A stretch of DNA of 64,000 nt from an uncultured Alphaproteobacteria bacterium. GTDB taxonomy: Bacteria > Pseudomonadota > Alphaproteobacteria > RF32 > CAG-239. This document shows, piece after piece, positions 46,387-54,844 of this stretch (the stretch's first letter is position 1; each line of letters opens with the position of its first letter). The notes under the pieces were generated by a model, which was not told the origin of the DNA, did no database searches, and saw only the letters and a program-made list of their open reading frames with translations. A program made the translations under genes and the position numbers. The stretch covers positions 56,920-120,919 of the forward strand of contig CASDOS010000037.1 of NCBI GenBank assembly GCA_949282205.1. The letters run 5' to 3'.

Positions 46387-47186
46387 TATAATTTCAAGTC
46401 CTCAACAGTTATTCGTTTCGTATATTGTATCTGCGTGAGTAGTTGCTCGGCATAACTAAAATTTTGCCCTAATGTTTCTATAGAATGAGCATCATCACTA
46501 ATCATTATAGGCACATCGTGATCCTTTAGTATTTTTAACAGTTCAACTGACGGATAAAACATCTTATTTTTGCTATAATTTCCTGTATTTAGTTCCGTTG
46601 AAACTTTATATTTAGATAACAATTCTGCTATTTCGATCTTATCTTCTTTATATTCTTCTTTATCTAAACCAAAACGCTTAATTAAATCAATATGGGCAAT
46701 CATATCAAAATATCCGCTTTTTATAGCCTCTTTAATATTGATCCAATAACTATCTATAAATTCTTTGTTCGGAACTTTTGGTCTGTTATAATCATATAGA
46801 TGCATAATTATACTTTCATCTTCATTATATAAACAATGCGTGGAACCTATCAGATAATCACATTCTATTTCTTTGAGCAGAGCTTCAAAATCATGTCGCC
46901 ATTTCTTTCCTTTAAAAAAATCTACTTCAAATCCTGCAAAAACTTGTATATTTTCTTTTGCTGCCAGTTCTTTTATTTCATTAATTGTTCTCTTATATTG
47001 TTCCTTTGCTTTGTGATAATCTGAAAAAAACATAGAATGAAACAATGGCAAATTTTCGTGAAATTCTATATGATTTGATATGCCTATTGCTTCCCATTTT
47101 AGTCTTATGGCATACTGTATCATTTCTGCAACAGTATTCTTTCCATCATAACCTACCGTATGCGTATGTATACTAAAGTTTTGCAT
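46386..47186 (-). CDS. PHP-domain phosphoesterase (histidinol-phosphatase-like)
   Basis: 266 residues. Metal ligands in the PHP order: HTHTVGYDGK near the N-terminus, GISNHIEF, GFEVDFF, GSTHCLY, MIAHIDLIKRFG and ISDDAHSIE. It belongs to the HisK/HisJ-like branch that hydrolyses phosphomonoesters. No histidine biosynthesis genes are near. In the operon it could dephosphorylate the glycosylated intermediate, which is the step without a known enzyme in mycothiol synthesis. It overlaps the S51 gene by 14 bp. Confidence 0.83.
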   Translation of the reverse strand: MQNFSIHTHTVGYDGKNTVAEMIQYAIRLKWEAIGISNHIEFHENLPLFHSMFFSDYHKAKEQYKRTINEIKELAAKENIQVFAGFEVDFFKGKKWRHDFEALLKEIECDYLIGSTHCLYNEDESIIMHLYDYNRPKVPNKEFIDSYWINIKEAIKSGYFDMIAHIDLIKRFGLDKEEYKEDKIEIAELLSKYKVSTELNTGNYSKNKMFYPSVELLKILKDHDVPIMISDDAHSIETLGQNFSYAEQLLTQIQYTKRITVEDLKL

Positions 47187-47829
47187 TGTTTAACCTTAAA
47201 GTGTGTTTTTGATTGCCCGAAAACAAAATCACATCTCCTATTATTTTTTTTATATCGTTTTTATCTATGATTATTCCACCATCTTCTGGTATAGCTAATA
47301 TATCTTGTTTTAATGACTTTGACAGATTTTGATATAGATTATCTTCCTCTTTTTGATAATGGCATCTGATTGCGTATTTTTTTACATAACTAATAGATGA
47401 ATTGTCTGGATAATTTTCTCTTTCCTCGGCAACAGTTTCTATTGTTGTACCAAAAATAATTGCTCCCGCACTGCCTCCAAAGATTAATCCTCCTTTATCA
47501 AGGAACTCTACAACTTTATCTTTTAACCCCGTCTTACATATGTAATTTAATAACTTATATGTATTTCCGCCGCCAATATAAATGGCCTTAAATTTGGATA
47601 GTTCCGGTATTTTTTCTTCATCTGACAACATTATTATATTTTCCCTAGACAAGGAAACATATTTGGCAACCAAGGAATAAAACCACTTGAAACAGTTCTC
47701 ATAAGTTGTAAAATCACAAGCTGCAGCAATATAAAGAATTTTACTTTTCTCATCTATATAATTGAAAAATTCTTTATCTATCCGAACGCTTTCTTCTATG
47801 TCTCCTCCACCGCCTAAAAATAATGTCAT
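47173..47829 (-). CDS. Peptidase S51 / class I amidotransferase-like protein
   Basis: 218 residues. An initial LFLGGGGD strand, YIGGGNTYKLL, and the nucleophile elbow FGGSAGAIIFG (Ser nucleophile) place it in the peptidase E/cyanophycinase family, which cleaves after Asp or acts on aspartyl or aminoacyl amides. Later residues IPEDGGIIID also fit. It sits between the AlaRS-like gene (1-bp gap) and the PHP gene. It could trim or recycle an aminoacylated product. Confidence 0.8.
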   Translation of the reverse strand: MTLFLGGGGDIEESVRIDKEFFNYIDEKSKILYIAAACDFTTYENCFKWFYSLVAKYVSLSRENIIMLSDEEKIPELSKFKAIYIGGGNTYKLLNYICKTGLKDKVVEFLDKGGLIFGGSAGAIIFGTTIETVAEERENYPDNSSISYVKKYAIRCHYQKEEDNLYQNLSKSLKQDILAIPEDGGIIIDKNDIKKIIGDVILFSGNQKHTLRLNNAKL

Positions 47830-47830
47830 T

Positions 47831-48874
47831 TTATCTTTCTCCTTGATTGGCCAAAATTTGTGCCACCAGATCTTTCATTTCTTTATTATCATAATTTTGA
47901 TTGCATCGATTTTTTAACAGTTTTACTTGGTTAAGACGATCAACCTCCCTATCTATAATTAATTGGACAATGTTTTTTTGCAAACAATGCCTTACTCCTT
48001 TTTTTTCCCATTCATCATAAGCAATAGATATAAGTTCATCTTTATTGAGTTGATTATTATTTTCATCATTAAATTTTTTTATCAACTTACGAGCCCTATA
48101 CCCATGATCCTTAGGTGACGGTATAATCCCAGAACCTACAATTAATGTAGCAGTACGCAAACAATCAATTAAAGAACAGACTTTATTTTTTTCTATATTC
48201 TTATTTTCTTTATAAACTTTTGTGAAATCTGGAAAATAATATATAGAATTACCTAATGCCCAATTCAGCCGTTCTATTCCTATACCAACTTCAATTAATG
48301 TTGTTTGGCTACCATCTTTATGAGGAAAATCTCTGACAAAAATACTTTCCCCTACTTCTATATCATTGACTAATAAAGAAATATTGTTACTATAAAATTT
48401 TTTATCATACCATCTTGATTCTACATTTTCATCTAAAATAAAACGAATATCCTTATAATTAACTCCATTGGACTCCAGCATCCTTATAAAGGAATTTGTA
48501 TATTCTATAAAAGTATCGCTATCTTTACCTAAAACTACAGATGAAAAATTGATAAATGATGTAGAGGTTCCTTCCTGCACATAAGGCATATATTGACTTC
48601 TTATACACGGCTGGTAGACAGAAAATGAGCAATTTGTAATATCTTTTCCCTCTCTTTTCATTGTTTCTAAATGTTGGACACCTGCCGTTGTAAAAAAAGT
48701 CGTATCACCATTGGGTCTTTTTATACTATCTGGAGATATTAACAGAGCTTGTTCAAAAAAGGAATGTATATTATCCATTCCTTTAGCACCATTACTTTTT
48801 GATGAAAAAGTATTTAACTTAAACTCATTATCTTTTACTTGTTCTAGATTTATTTTTTTTAAAATACTGTTCAT
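47831..48874 (-). CDS. Stand-alone alanyl-tRNA synthetase core paralogue
   Basis: 347 residues against about 875 for AlaRS. It has TTFFTTAGVQHL (motif near AlaRS LFTNAGM), YQPCIRSQ (motif 2 with the ATP-contacting Arg; AlaRS QRCVRAG) and EVGIGIERLNWALG (motif 3; AlaRS DTGAGLERI). A segment IVGSGIIPSPKDHGYRARKLIKK is like the AlaRS tRNA-domain [20 protein letters not shown]. The editing and C-Ala domains are absent. The ATP-using core is kept, so it probably activates an amino acid and transfers it to a small amine or hydroxyl acceptor rather than charging tRNA-Ala. A tRNA role cannot be excluded. Confidence 0.8.
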   Translation of the reverse strand: MNSILKKINLEQVKDNEFKLNTFSSKSNGAKGMDNIHSFFEQALLISPDSIKRPNGDTTFFTTAGVQHLETMKREGKDITNCSFSVYQPCIRSQYMPYVQEGTSTSFINFSSVVLGKDSDTFIEYTNSFIRMLESNGVNYKDIRFILDENVESRWYDKKFYSNNISLLVNDIEVGESIFVRDFPHKDGSQTTLIEVGIGIERLNWALGNSIYYFPDFTKVYKENKNIEKNKVCSLIDCLRTATLIVGSGIIPSPKDHGYRARKLIKKFNDENNNQLNKDELISIAYDEWEKKGVRHCLQKNIVQLIIDREVDRLNQVKLLKNRCNQNYDNKEMKDLVAQILANQGER

Positions 48875-48882
48875 TTATAGTC

Positions 48883-50106
48883 CTAAAATACTTGTAACTG
48901 TTGCTCTATTAATTGCTTTGTATACTCTGGTATTTGAGAAATTTCTTCTTTAACATAATTCTCTATACTCGCAATATTATTAAAATCAGTAGGAACAGAT
49001 ACACAAACAACCCATGGATCTAATAAATCTCTACCACTTTGACTTATCAATACGACTTCATTTTTGATATTAAATTTATTATATATTTTTTTGCTAATTT
49101 CGTTGGCTGTCACATAATATATCTTCCCTATATGATATACTGGATTTTTACCACAGGCACCTTCCATGCTCATCAATCTTGTCGGTGATATTATACCATT
49201 TATACGGTTTCCTCTACCAACGAGACCTTCGTCACCACTTTCAATTGATGACCCTGTTACTGTTAAATATAATTCAGAATTTTCATAATTATCACGGGTA
49301 TTGGTGTGTAAATCAAATTTTTCAATTCCCATTTCTTGAGCTATTGAGAAGATAATACCTCTGACAAACTCCATATTTTGCCTATATTCATCAATATTAG
49401 CCACATAAATCGAAATTTGCGGAATACACATTGTAATGTCAAAACTATCTCTGAACCTAAACCCCATAATCTTGATATCTGATCCAATCCAAGGATATTT
49501 TTGCTTAAATTCTTTACTATTTAGTTTTCCTTCTATCGCAAGAACTAATTGTTCAAGCTTTGTATATGGAGCATATCCTACCCCCATTGATGTATCATTT
49601 GAAAATAATTTTTTTGTTTCTTGTAAATCAAATAAGCCTCTGGGTTCAAACCAATATTTTCTGGTACCTTTTTGGGCTTGATCCTCCTCGGTTTTTCCAG
49701 GACTACTTTGATTACTTAAATTGTAATGAAACTCTAAATCTTTATCTACATCAATCATCGGAAATGCTTGATGCATAAATTCTTTCGTCCATTCTATCAG
49801 CATCTCTTTTACTGGAATAACTGTATCTGCAAATTTTGTTGAAGCTCGGCCATTGAGTAAAACACGTATTGGCTTTGTTAAATATCCCTCTCCAAATTTT
49901 ACATATGACGCACCTCCCAATAAACCAACTTTATCAAAATTGTGATGCAAAACAGCTCCAAAATTGTCTTTTGTATATTTAGAATATTTTGCTGAGAATG
50001 TTTCTGCCAACGCATCGGAAAGTGTATCCGGATGTCCTTTACCTTTTCTTTCTACAAATTCGTATTCTTCTTCTCTAAAGTCTTTTTTGCTGATATAAAT
50101 AGTCAT
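48883..50106 (-). CDS. Archaeal-type S-adenosylmethionine synthetase
   Basis: 407 residues of the PF01941 family (archaeal MAT), not the bacterial MetK family. Signatures: [32 protein letters not shown], and [10 protein letters not shown]. Further ones are [33 protein letters not shown] and [12 protein letters not shown]. It should make SAM (or an analogue) from Met and ATP. No methyltransferase is in the operon, so SAM itself could be a precursor. First gene of the six-gene operon; GGAG precedes the ATG. Confidence 0.9.
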   Translation of the reverse strand: MTIYISKKDFREEEYEFVERKGKGHPDTLSDALAETFSAKYSKYTKDNFGAVLHHNFDKVGLLGGASYVKFGEGYLTKPIRVLLNGRASTKFADTVIPVKEMLIEWTKEFMHQAFPMIDVDKDLEFHYNLSNQSSPGKTEEDQAQKGTRKYWFEPRGLFDLQETKKLFSNDTSMGVGYAPYTKLEQLVLAIEGKLNSKEFKQKYPWIGSDIKIMGFRFRDSFDITMCIPQISIYVANIDEYRQNMEFVRGIIFSIAQEMGIEKFDLHTNTRDNYENSELYLTVTGSSIESGDEGLVGRGNRINGIISPTRLMSMEGACGKNPVYHIGKIYYVTANEISKKIYNKFNIKNEVVLISQSGRDLLDPWVVCVSVPTDFNNIASIENYVKEEISQIPEYTKQLIEQQLQVF

Positions 50107-50235
50107 TTATTTCTCCTACCAATTTATTACAAGAATACTTTATAATATTATACACCAAAGTCAAGTTTATAATATTTTTACTTTATTTTAATCATTATAT
50201 GATATAGTTATATTAGTTAGGGTTAGGATTAATTC

Positions 50236-51126
50236 ATGGATAATTCTATAAATATTGCATTTTGCTTTGATCATAATTTATGGATGCAAGCGGGTGTTGC
50301 TATTACAAGTTTATTAATTTCTTCACAAAATAAATATGCTTATCATATTTATTGCATTGTATCTGATGATGTTGATGATTACTCTCAAACTCAATTAGCA
50401 AATTTAGTTCATAAATATTCAATAAATTCAACGATTATTTTCAAGCAAGCTGGTGATATTTTTAAAGAAGGATATGTTTGGGGCTATAATTCTACAGCAA
50501 CATATTACAGATTTATGTTACATAGCTTTTTCCCTGAAATAGATAAGATCATATATAGCGATGTTGATGTCATATTTAAATCTGATTTATCTCAACTATA
50601 TCATCTGGATATAAAAGATTATTATATTGGGGCAGTAAAAGATAACTTAAATATTAAATCAGTGTTTGACTATCATTATAATAAATATTATTGTTGGAAA
50701 AAATATAAATTTGAAACTTTATTGGGTAACTATGTTAATATAGGAGTTTCTCTTTGGAACCTTAATCAAATAAGAAAAGATAAAATATATCAAAAGTGGC
50801 TACCTCTCATAACAGAAGAATTTCCCTTTTCAGATCAAGATATTGTTAATTATACTTGTCAAGGTAAAATTCTTCATATCAGCCCGATTTATAATGCTAT
50901 GGCGGCCAATTATGGCAAGCTTTACGATACAGATGAAATATGGTATGCCATGCAAAATGAGAACATCATTACCAAACATCAACTCAATGATGTATATACT
51001 AAGCCACAAATAATCCATTATATTGGGGCCAAGCCTTGGAATGAAGGTGTTGCCAAATATTATCAAGATTGGTGGAATATTGCTTCTCTAACTCCATTTT
51101 TTCCTCATTTTATAGCCAAAAAGTAA
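50236..51126 (+). CDS. GT8-family glycosyltransferase
   Basis: 296 residues, GT-A fold. NIAFCFDHNLWMQAGVAITSLL start, DxD motif in IIYSDVDVIF, NIGVSLWNL, FSDQDIVN and IIHYIGAKPW: all hallmarks of LPS galactosyl/glucosyltransferases (RfaJ-like). It is divergent from the six-gene operon across a 129-bp promoter region and separated from the next gene by 57 bp. It probably modifies a surface glycan and may not belong to the operon's pathway. Confidence 0.88.
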   Translation: MDNSINIAFCFDHNLWMQAGVAITSLLISSQNKYAYHIYCIVSDDVDDYSQTQLANLVHKYSINSTIIFKQAGDIFKEGYVWGYNSTATYYRFMLHSFFPEIDKIIYSDVDVIFKSDLSQLYHLDIKDYYIGAVKDNLNIKSVFDYHYNKYYCWKKYKFETLLGNYVNIGVSLWNLNQIRKDKIYQKWLPLITEEFPFSDQDIVNYTCQGKILHISPIYNAMAANYGKLYDTDEIWYAMQNENIITKHQLNDVYTKPQIIHYIGAKPWNEGVAKYYQDWWNIASLTPFFPHFIAKK

Positions 51127-51183
51127 AATGATGCGTTAGAATAACGAATTAAAGCTTAATTCTAAAATGCTTATTGGAGATAG

Positions 51184-52077
51184 ATGATGCCTAAATTAAT
51201 TGAAACTACTGAAGACATAAAAATAGAAATTCCAAATGAAAAAATTGTAGATTGTGAATATGGATCCTATATACCAATCTTAGCATTTACTAATACAGCA
51301 ACTTATTCTTTCTTTTCTGGAAAAGGGATTGATTGTAAAACAGGAAAATCTGTTGACAGTTATACTTCAATTTTTAAACTATTTGATTTTTCAACAAACA
51401 GCCCTATTTATAAAAAATCATACGCAATTATACGCCAAAATTTTCCAAATGGACTTTCTCCAGAAGTTTCACACGAAATATTAAAGGTTATTGGTTTCAA
51501 GATATTATCTGATTTAGCATCTATCGATAAAGTAAAATCTTTTCTTATAACAGAATATGAGCAACTTAGCTCAGTTATACAAGTTAATATTGAAAAATAT
51601 TCCTCAAGCAATCTTCTTCCACAAATTCCTTTCCTTAAAGAAAGTATTGATGTATTTTTCAACTCTGCAACAAGTATAATATCACATTTTCTTACTTTTT
51701 TTGATATTAAATATTTAAATGGAAGAATTGACTGTAGAAACGCATCATTTAACAAATACATAAATTATCTGCAAAAAAATCCCTCCTTATCTAATAATGA
51801 ATTATTAAATATTTTTATTTCATTTAAGGATATAGAGGCTGAACTAAGAAATATTCGCAACTGCTTATACCATCCTGAAGATCATTTATTCAGTGTATAT
51901 ATCTATAATATTCATTTTTCTAATTACAAAACTATTAATCCACCTACTCTTGAATTTGCGGAAAACAAATTACTACAATACAAAAATATTTCTATAATAG
52001 ATTATATAGATAATTTCGAACAAAAAATCTTAAATTTTTCTGAAAATTATCTACAATTTATGGCTAGACTTTCTTAG
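51184..52077 (+). CDS. Possible HEPN-domain protein
   Basis: 297 residues, unknown family. A helical C-terminal region contains ELRNIRNCLYHPEDH, which includes an R-N-x-x-x-H pattern typical of HEPN ribonucleases, preceded by a long helix (LLNIFISFKDIEAE). The N-terminal 90 residues look beta-rich. No antitoxin-like nucleotidyltransferase is adjacent. It is the last gene of element 1, next to repeat R3, a usual place for defence or toxin cargo. Evidence is a single motif. Confidence 0.4.
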   Translation: MMPKLIETTEDIKIEIPNEKIVDCEYGSYIPILAFTNTATYSFFSGKGIDCKTGKSVDSYTSIFKLFDFSTNSPIYKKSYAIIRQNFPNGLSPEVSHEILKVIGFKILSDLASIDKVKSFLITEYEQLSSVIQVNIEKYSSSNLLPQIPFLKESIDVFFNSATSIISHFLTFFDIKYLNGRIDCRNASFNKYINYLQKNPSLSNNELLNIFISFKDIEAELRNIRNCLYHPEDHLFSVYIYNIHFSNYKTINPPTLEFAENKLLQYKNISIIDYIDNFEQKILNFSENYLQFMARLS

Positions 52078-52109
52078 GTTATTAATTTTTGATTTTTAAA
52101 ATCTTTATA

Positions 52110-52341
52110 TGTAAAATACATTTTACACGAATATAAAAGTTATTAGCAGAATGAAATCTCCGTTAATCCTTGATATACCTCATTGACAACGAATTTATGC
52201 TAATATATTTTATTAGCAGTGCTAATGAAAACTGCTAATAACTTTGAGGTTTACACCCCAGACAATATTTAGATAAGTTATTGATTTTGCGTTAAACAAG
52301 GTTTTATGGGGTGTATTGACGTATCCAGCCACCCCAGCCAC
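52110..52341 (+). repeat. Long direct repeat R3 at the right end of element 1
   Basis: A 232-bp copy of R1, ending exactly in the intact 19-bp tRNA-Gln core. Three short related segments occur within it: TACACCCCA near 52253, TGGGGTGTA near 52308 and CACCCCA near 52331. The last two re-create the tRNA-Gln acceptor stem (TGGGGTG..CACCCCA-GCCA) as a mini-hairpin. Confidence 0.75.
52323..52341 (+). repeat. Attachment core copy 2
   Basis: ATCCAGCCACCCCAGCCAC, identical over 19 bases to the 3' end of tRNA-Gln, with no tRNA gene upstream of it. Confidence 0.8.
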
Positions 52342-52398
52342 ATTTTGCAAAGTCGTCATTTTGGCGTCTTTTTCTTTTATTTTCAAGCGTTTAATCTT

Positions 52399-52476
52399 GT
52401 CCGAAAATTTATCTTGTTATCAACCTAAATTCCAATCATCTTCGGACAACTTTTTATAACATTCTTTGTTTTTCAA
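52399..52476 (+). repeat. Attachment-type structure B
   Basis: GTCCGAA (52399) and TTCGGAC (ending 52447) bound 49 nt; after 16 nt comes CTTTGTTTTTCAA (52464-52476). It begins 57 nt after core copy 2, exactly as structure A does after the tRNA. Confidence 0.65.
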
Positions 52477-52479
52477 TAT

Positions 52480-52890
52480 GTTAATAAAATTTATATCTCA
52501 TTAGGTTTGGGATATTAAATAATGATTATATCAAAGTTTGGGACATCAACGACGAATTCTTTTTATCCTAAACTTACGCACAGGTTGAGTTTTTACCGCT
52601 CCAATTTGAGGAATAACGCGACAATATAACTTCGGAGTTCAAAAACTGTATAGCACAGACATATAGAGAGGCAAGGATTTAACCGTCTTTGTCTCTTTAT
52701 GTTAATATCGGACTGGCATAAGCATAACGGGATAGCTCCACCGCCATAAAGGATACCCGACATCTACACCCTCCATGGATACCATACTGCCGTGCCGAAC
52801 CATACCTAACCATAAAGAATGGAAAGATATAATAATCAAACACTTAAAAGAATTTAAGAAGCTGGTGCTGATGATAGAGAAAGTGTAAAC
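52480..52890. other. Noncoding stretch of element 2
   Basis: About 400 bp without a supportable ORF. It holds an imperfect hairpin GAGAGGCAAGG/TCTTTGTCTC near 52671-52700, otherwise nothing I recognise. It may be the remains of a lost gene. Confidence 0.4.
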
Positions 52891-52891
52891 T

Positions 52892-53006
52892 TATTTTACA
52901 AAAGATGTAATTTTGCATAAAATGTAAAATAAATTATTTCTTTTTTAAATTTTATAGCGTATAATATATTTTATAAAACATGCAATATTGCACAAAATGT
53001 AAAATA
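52892..53006 (+). repeat. Two 40-bp palindromic repeats upstream of DUF4143 gene 2
   Basis: Copies at 52892-52931 and 52967-53006. Both begin TATTTTA(C/T)AAAA, have ATG(C/T)AAT in the centre, and end AAAATGTAAAATA, forming an imperfect palindrome. The second ends 10 bp before the ATG and overlaps the AGGAG ribosome binding site region. A third copy lies beyond the gene. Confidence 0.7.
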
Positions 53007-53016
53007 GGAGCGCATC

Positions 53017-54273
53017 ATGACCATTATTAAGAGAGACTTTTATCTTAATCAAATAATTGACCGTAAGCACAACGGTTTGATTAAAATTATTAGTGGTATC
53101 AGAAGATGTGGTAAATCATTCTTATTATTTGAATTATTTAAGCAACATCTCTTAGATAATGGTGTAAAAGAATCTCATATTATTGCAACCGCCTTAGATG
53201 GATACAAACAAGAGCAATATCAGAACCCTGATGTTTATTACGAATATATCACTTCTCAAATTAAAGATGAAGATATGTATTATATCTTATTGGATGAAGT
53301 TCAGTTGATGGATAAATTTGAGAGTGTCTTAAATGGCTTAATGCGTATTAAAAATTTAGATATATATGTTACAGGTAGTAATTCCAAATTTTTATCTTCT
53401 GATGTTGTAACAGAATTTCGCGGTCGCGGTGATGAGATAAAGGTATATCCTTTAAGCTTTTCAGAATTTTATTCTACCAAGGAGACCGATTTTGAAACAG
53501 CATGGAATGAATATCTTACTTTTGGTGGCATGCCTTTGATTTTGAGCTACAATAAAACAGAAGATAAGGTAAAATATTTGCAAAACTTGTTCAAAGAAAC
53601 TTATCTTAAAGACATTATTGAAAGAAACAAAATTAAAAATACCGAAGAATTGGAAGAACTATTTAAAATTGTTGCTTCCGGCATAGGATGCTTAACAAAC
53701 CCTAAACGTCTGGAAAACTCTTTTCAAAGTCTAAAACATGTAAATCTTTCTGCTCCAGCTATAAAACAATATCTAGATTATTTAGAAAATGCTTTTATCA
53801 TTAATAAAGTAATACGCTATGATATTAAGGGCAAAAAATATATTAATACTCCATATAAATATTACTTTACTGATACAGGGCTTAGAAATGCTTGCCTTAG
53901 TTTTAGGCAGAATGAGGAAACTCACTTAATGGAAAATGTAATTTATAATGAACTCAATAGACGTGGCTTTAGTATAGATATTGGAAACGTTGAAATTATT
54001 GATAAAGCACCAGATAATACCTATGTTCGCAAAAATACAGAAGTTGATTTTGTTGCTAATTTAGGAAGCAAAAGATACTATATTCAATCTGCATTAGAAA
54101 AGCCCACTGAAGAAAAGAAAGCTCAAGAAGAAAAATCATTACTAGGAATTAAAGATGCATTTAAAAAAATAGTCATTGTTAAAAATAGTATCACACCGTA
54201 TCAAGATGAAAATGGTATAACAATTATCGGCTTAAAAGACTTTCTATTGAACTCTAATAGCTTGGAATTATAA
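53017..54273 (+). CDS. DUF4143 AAA ATPase 2
   Basis: 418 residues. Walker A SGIRRCGKSFLLF, Walker B YYILLDEVQLMDKF, sensor VTGSNSKFL, and RGRGDEIKVYPLSFSEF leading into DUF4143. A C-terminal EVDFVANLGSKRYYIQ strand resembles a restriction-endonuclease-fold motif. Similar in plan but clearly divergent from the ATPase at 42.8 kb. It is the only gene of element 2 and is bracketed by 40-bp palindromes, two upstream and one downstream. Confidence 0.88.
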   Translation: MTIIKRDFYLNQIIDRKHNGLIKIISGIRRCGKSFLLFELFKQHLLDNGVKESHIIATALDGYKQEQYQNPDVYYEYITSQIKDEDMYYILLDEVQLMDKFESVLNGLMRIKNLDIYVTGSNSKFLSSDVVTEFRGRGDEIKVYPLSFSEFYSTKETDFETAWNEYLTFGGMPLILSYNKTEDKVKYLQNLFKETYLKDIIERNKIKNTEELEELFKIVASGIGCLTNPKRLENSFQSLKHVNLSAPAIKQYLDYLENAFIINKVIRYDIKGKKYINTPYKYYFTDTGLRNACLSFRQNEETHLMENVIYNELNRRGFSIDIGNVEIIDKAPDNTYVRKNTEVDFVANLGSKRYYIQSALEKPTEEKKAQEEKSLLGIKDAFKKIVIVKNSITPYQDENGITIIGLKDFLLNSNSLEL

Positions 54274-54279
54274 AAGCTG

Positions 54280-54319
54280 TATTTTACAAAATATGCAATT
54301 TTGCTGAAAATGTAAAATA
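54280..54319 (+). repeat. 40-bp palindromic repeat downstream of DUF4143 gene 2
   Basis: Third copy of the palindrome, 6 bp after the ATPase stop codon, with the same TATTTTACAAAA...AAAATGTAAAATA ends. Confidence 0.7.
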
Positions 54320-54410
54320 GATGCAAAAATATAAAAAACATTATGTCATTAAGGTCAATAAGTCAAAAATTTTGTGCTAACTCTTTGATTTTGGCTCGGG
54401 TTCTGCACGT

Positions 54411-54560
54411 CGTCTCCAGCCAAGCTTTGTAGAGGTTAGACTTTATAGTCTAACCTCTTGTTTTTTTTATATATTTTTGTGGTTCGTATGATATGTTTTC
54501 AAAATATGCCTTTTTTACGACTTATACGAACCAATTTTCATAACTATCCTTGTTTTTCAA
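54411..54560 (+). repeat. Attachment-type structure C with partial core
   Basis: CGTCTCCAGCCA (54411-54422) resembles a tRNA 3' end but no cloverleaf precedes it. A terminator-like hairpin AGAGGTTAGAC/GTCTAACCTCT follows. Then GTTCGT (54482) and ACGAAC (ending 54531) bound 50 nt, and after 16 nt comes CCTTGTTTTTCAA (54548-54560). The layout equals structures A and B. Confidence 0.6.
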
Positions 54561-54800
54561 TAACTTAATCAGTTCAAATACAGTTTATCGTTTGGGTATA
54601 TAATAAGATCGTCATTTCATGCGAATTTGGTAACTTCATTGGATTTTCTGTAACCTTTATGTAAGTGATTACCCTTCTGTCCTTAATGTCAGAGAGTTAA
54701 ATTTCGTTCGTAAATTAGTAATCTCGTCCATACGAAAGCAAAATGTTACCAAGAAAGTGAGTTTTAGGGGGGCGCAAACGGGAAAATACACGGCATGATA

Positions 54801-54830
54801 TAAATAGTTAATGAGTAAAACAACTATTTA
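54801..54830 (+). promoter_or_regulatory. Inverted-repeat operator upstream of small ORFs
   Basis: TAAATAGTT, 12 nt, AACTATTTA. The right half with its flank (AACAACTATTTAT) is identical to the site before the recombinase gene at 63.1 kb. It lies 14 bp before the 43-codon ORF. Confidence 0.5.
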
Positions 54831-54844
54831 TGAAAGGAAAAACA

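Noticed and set aside
42333..52341. CRISPR-like array from the recurring AT-rich repeats
   Set aside because: The repeats are 80-233 bp, few, unevenly spaced by kilobases, and have no spacers or cas genes.
54395..54425. A tRNA gene or tRNA fragment with intact T arm at structure C
   Set aside because: The CCAGCCA end is tRNA-like, but no T-loop or cloverleaf can be folded upstream.
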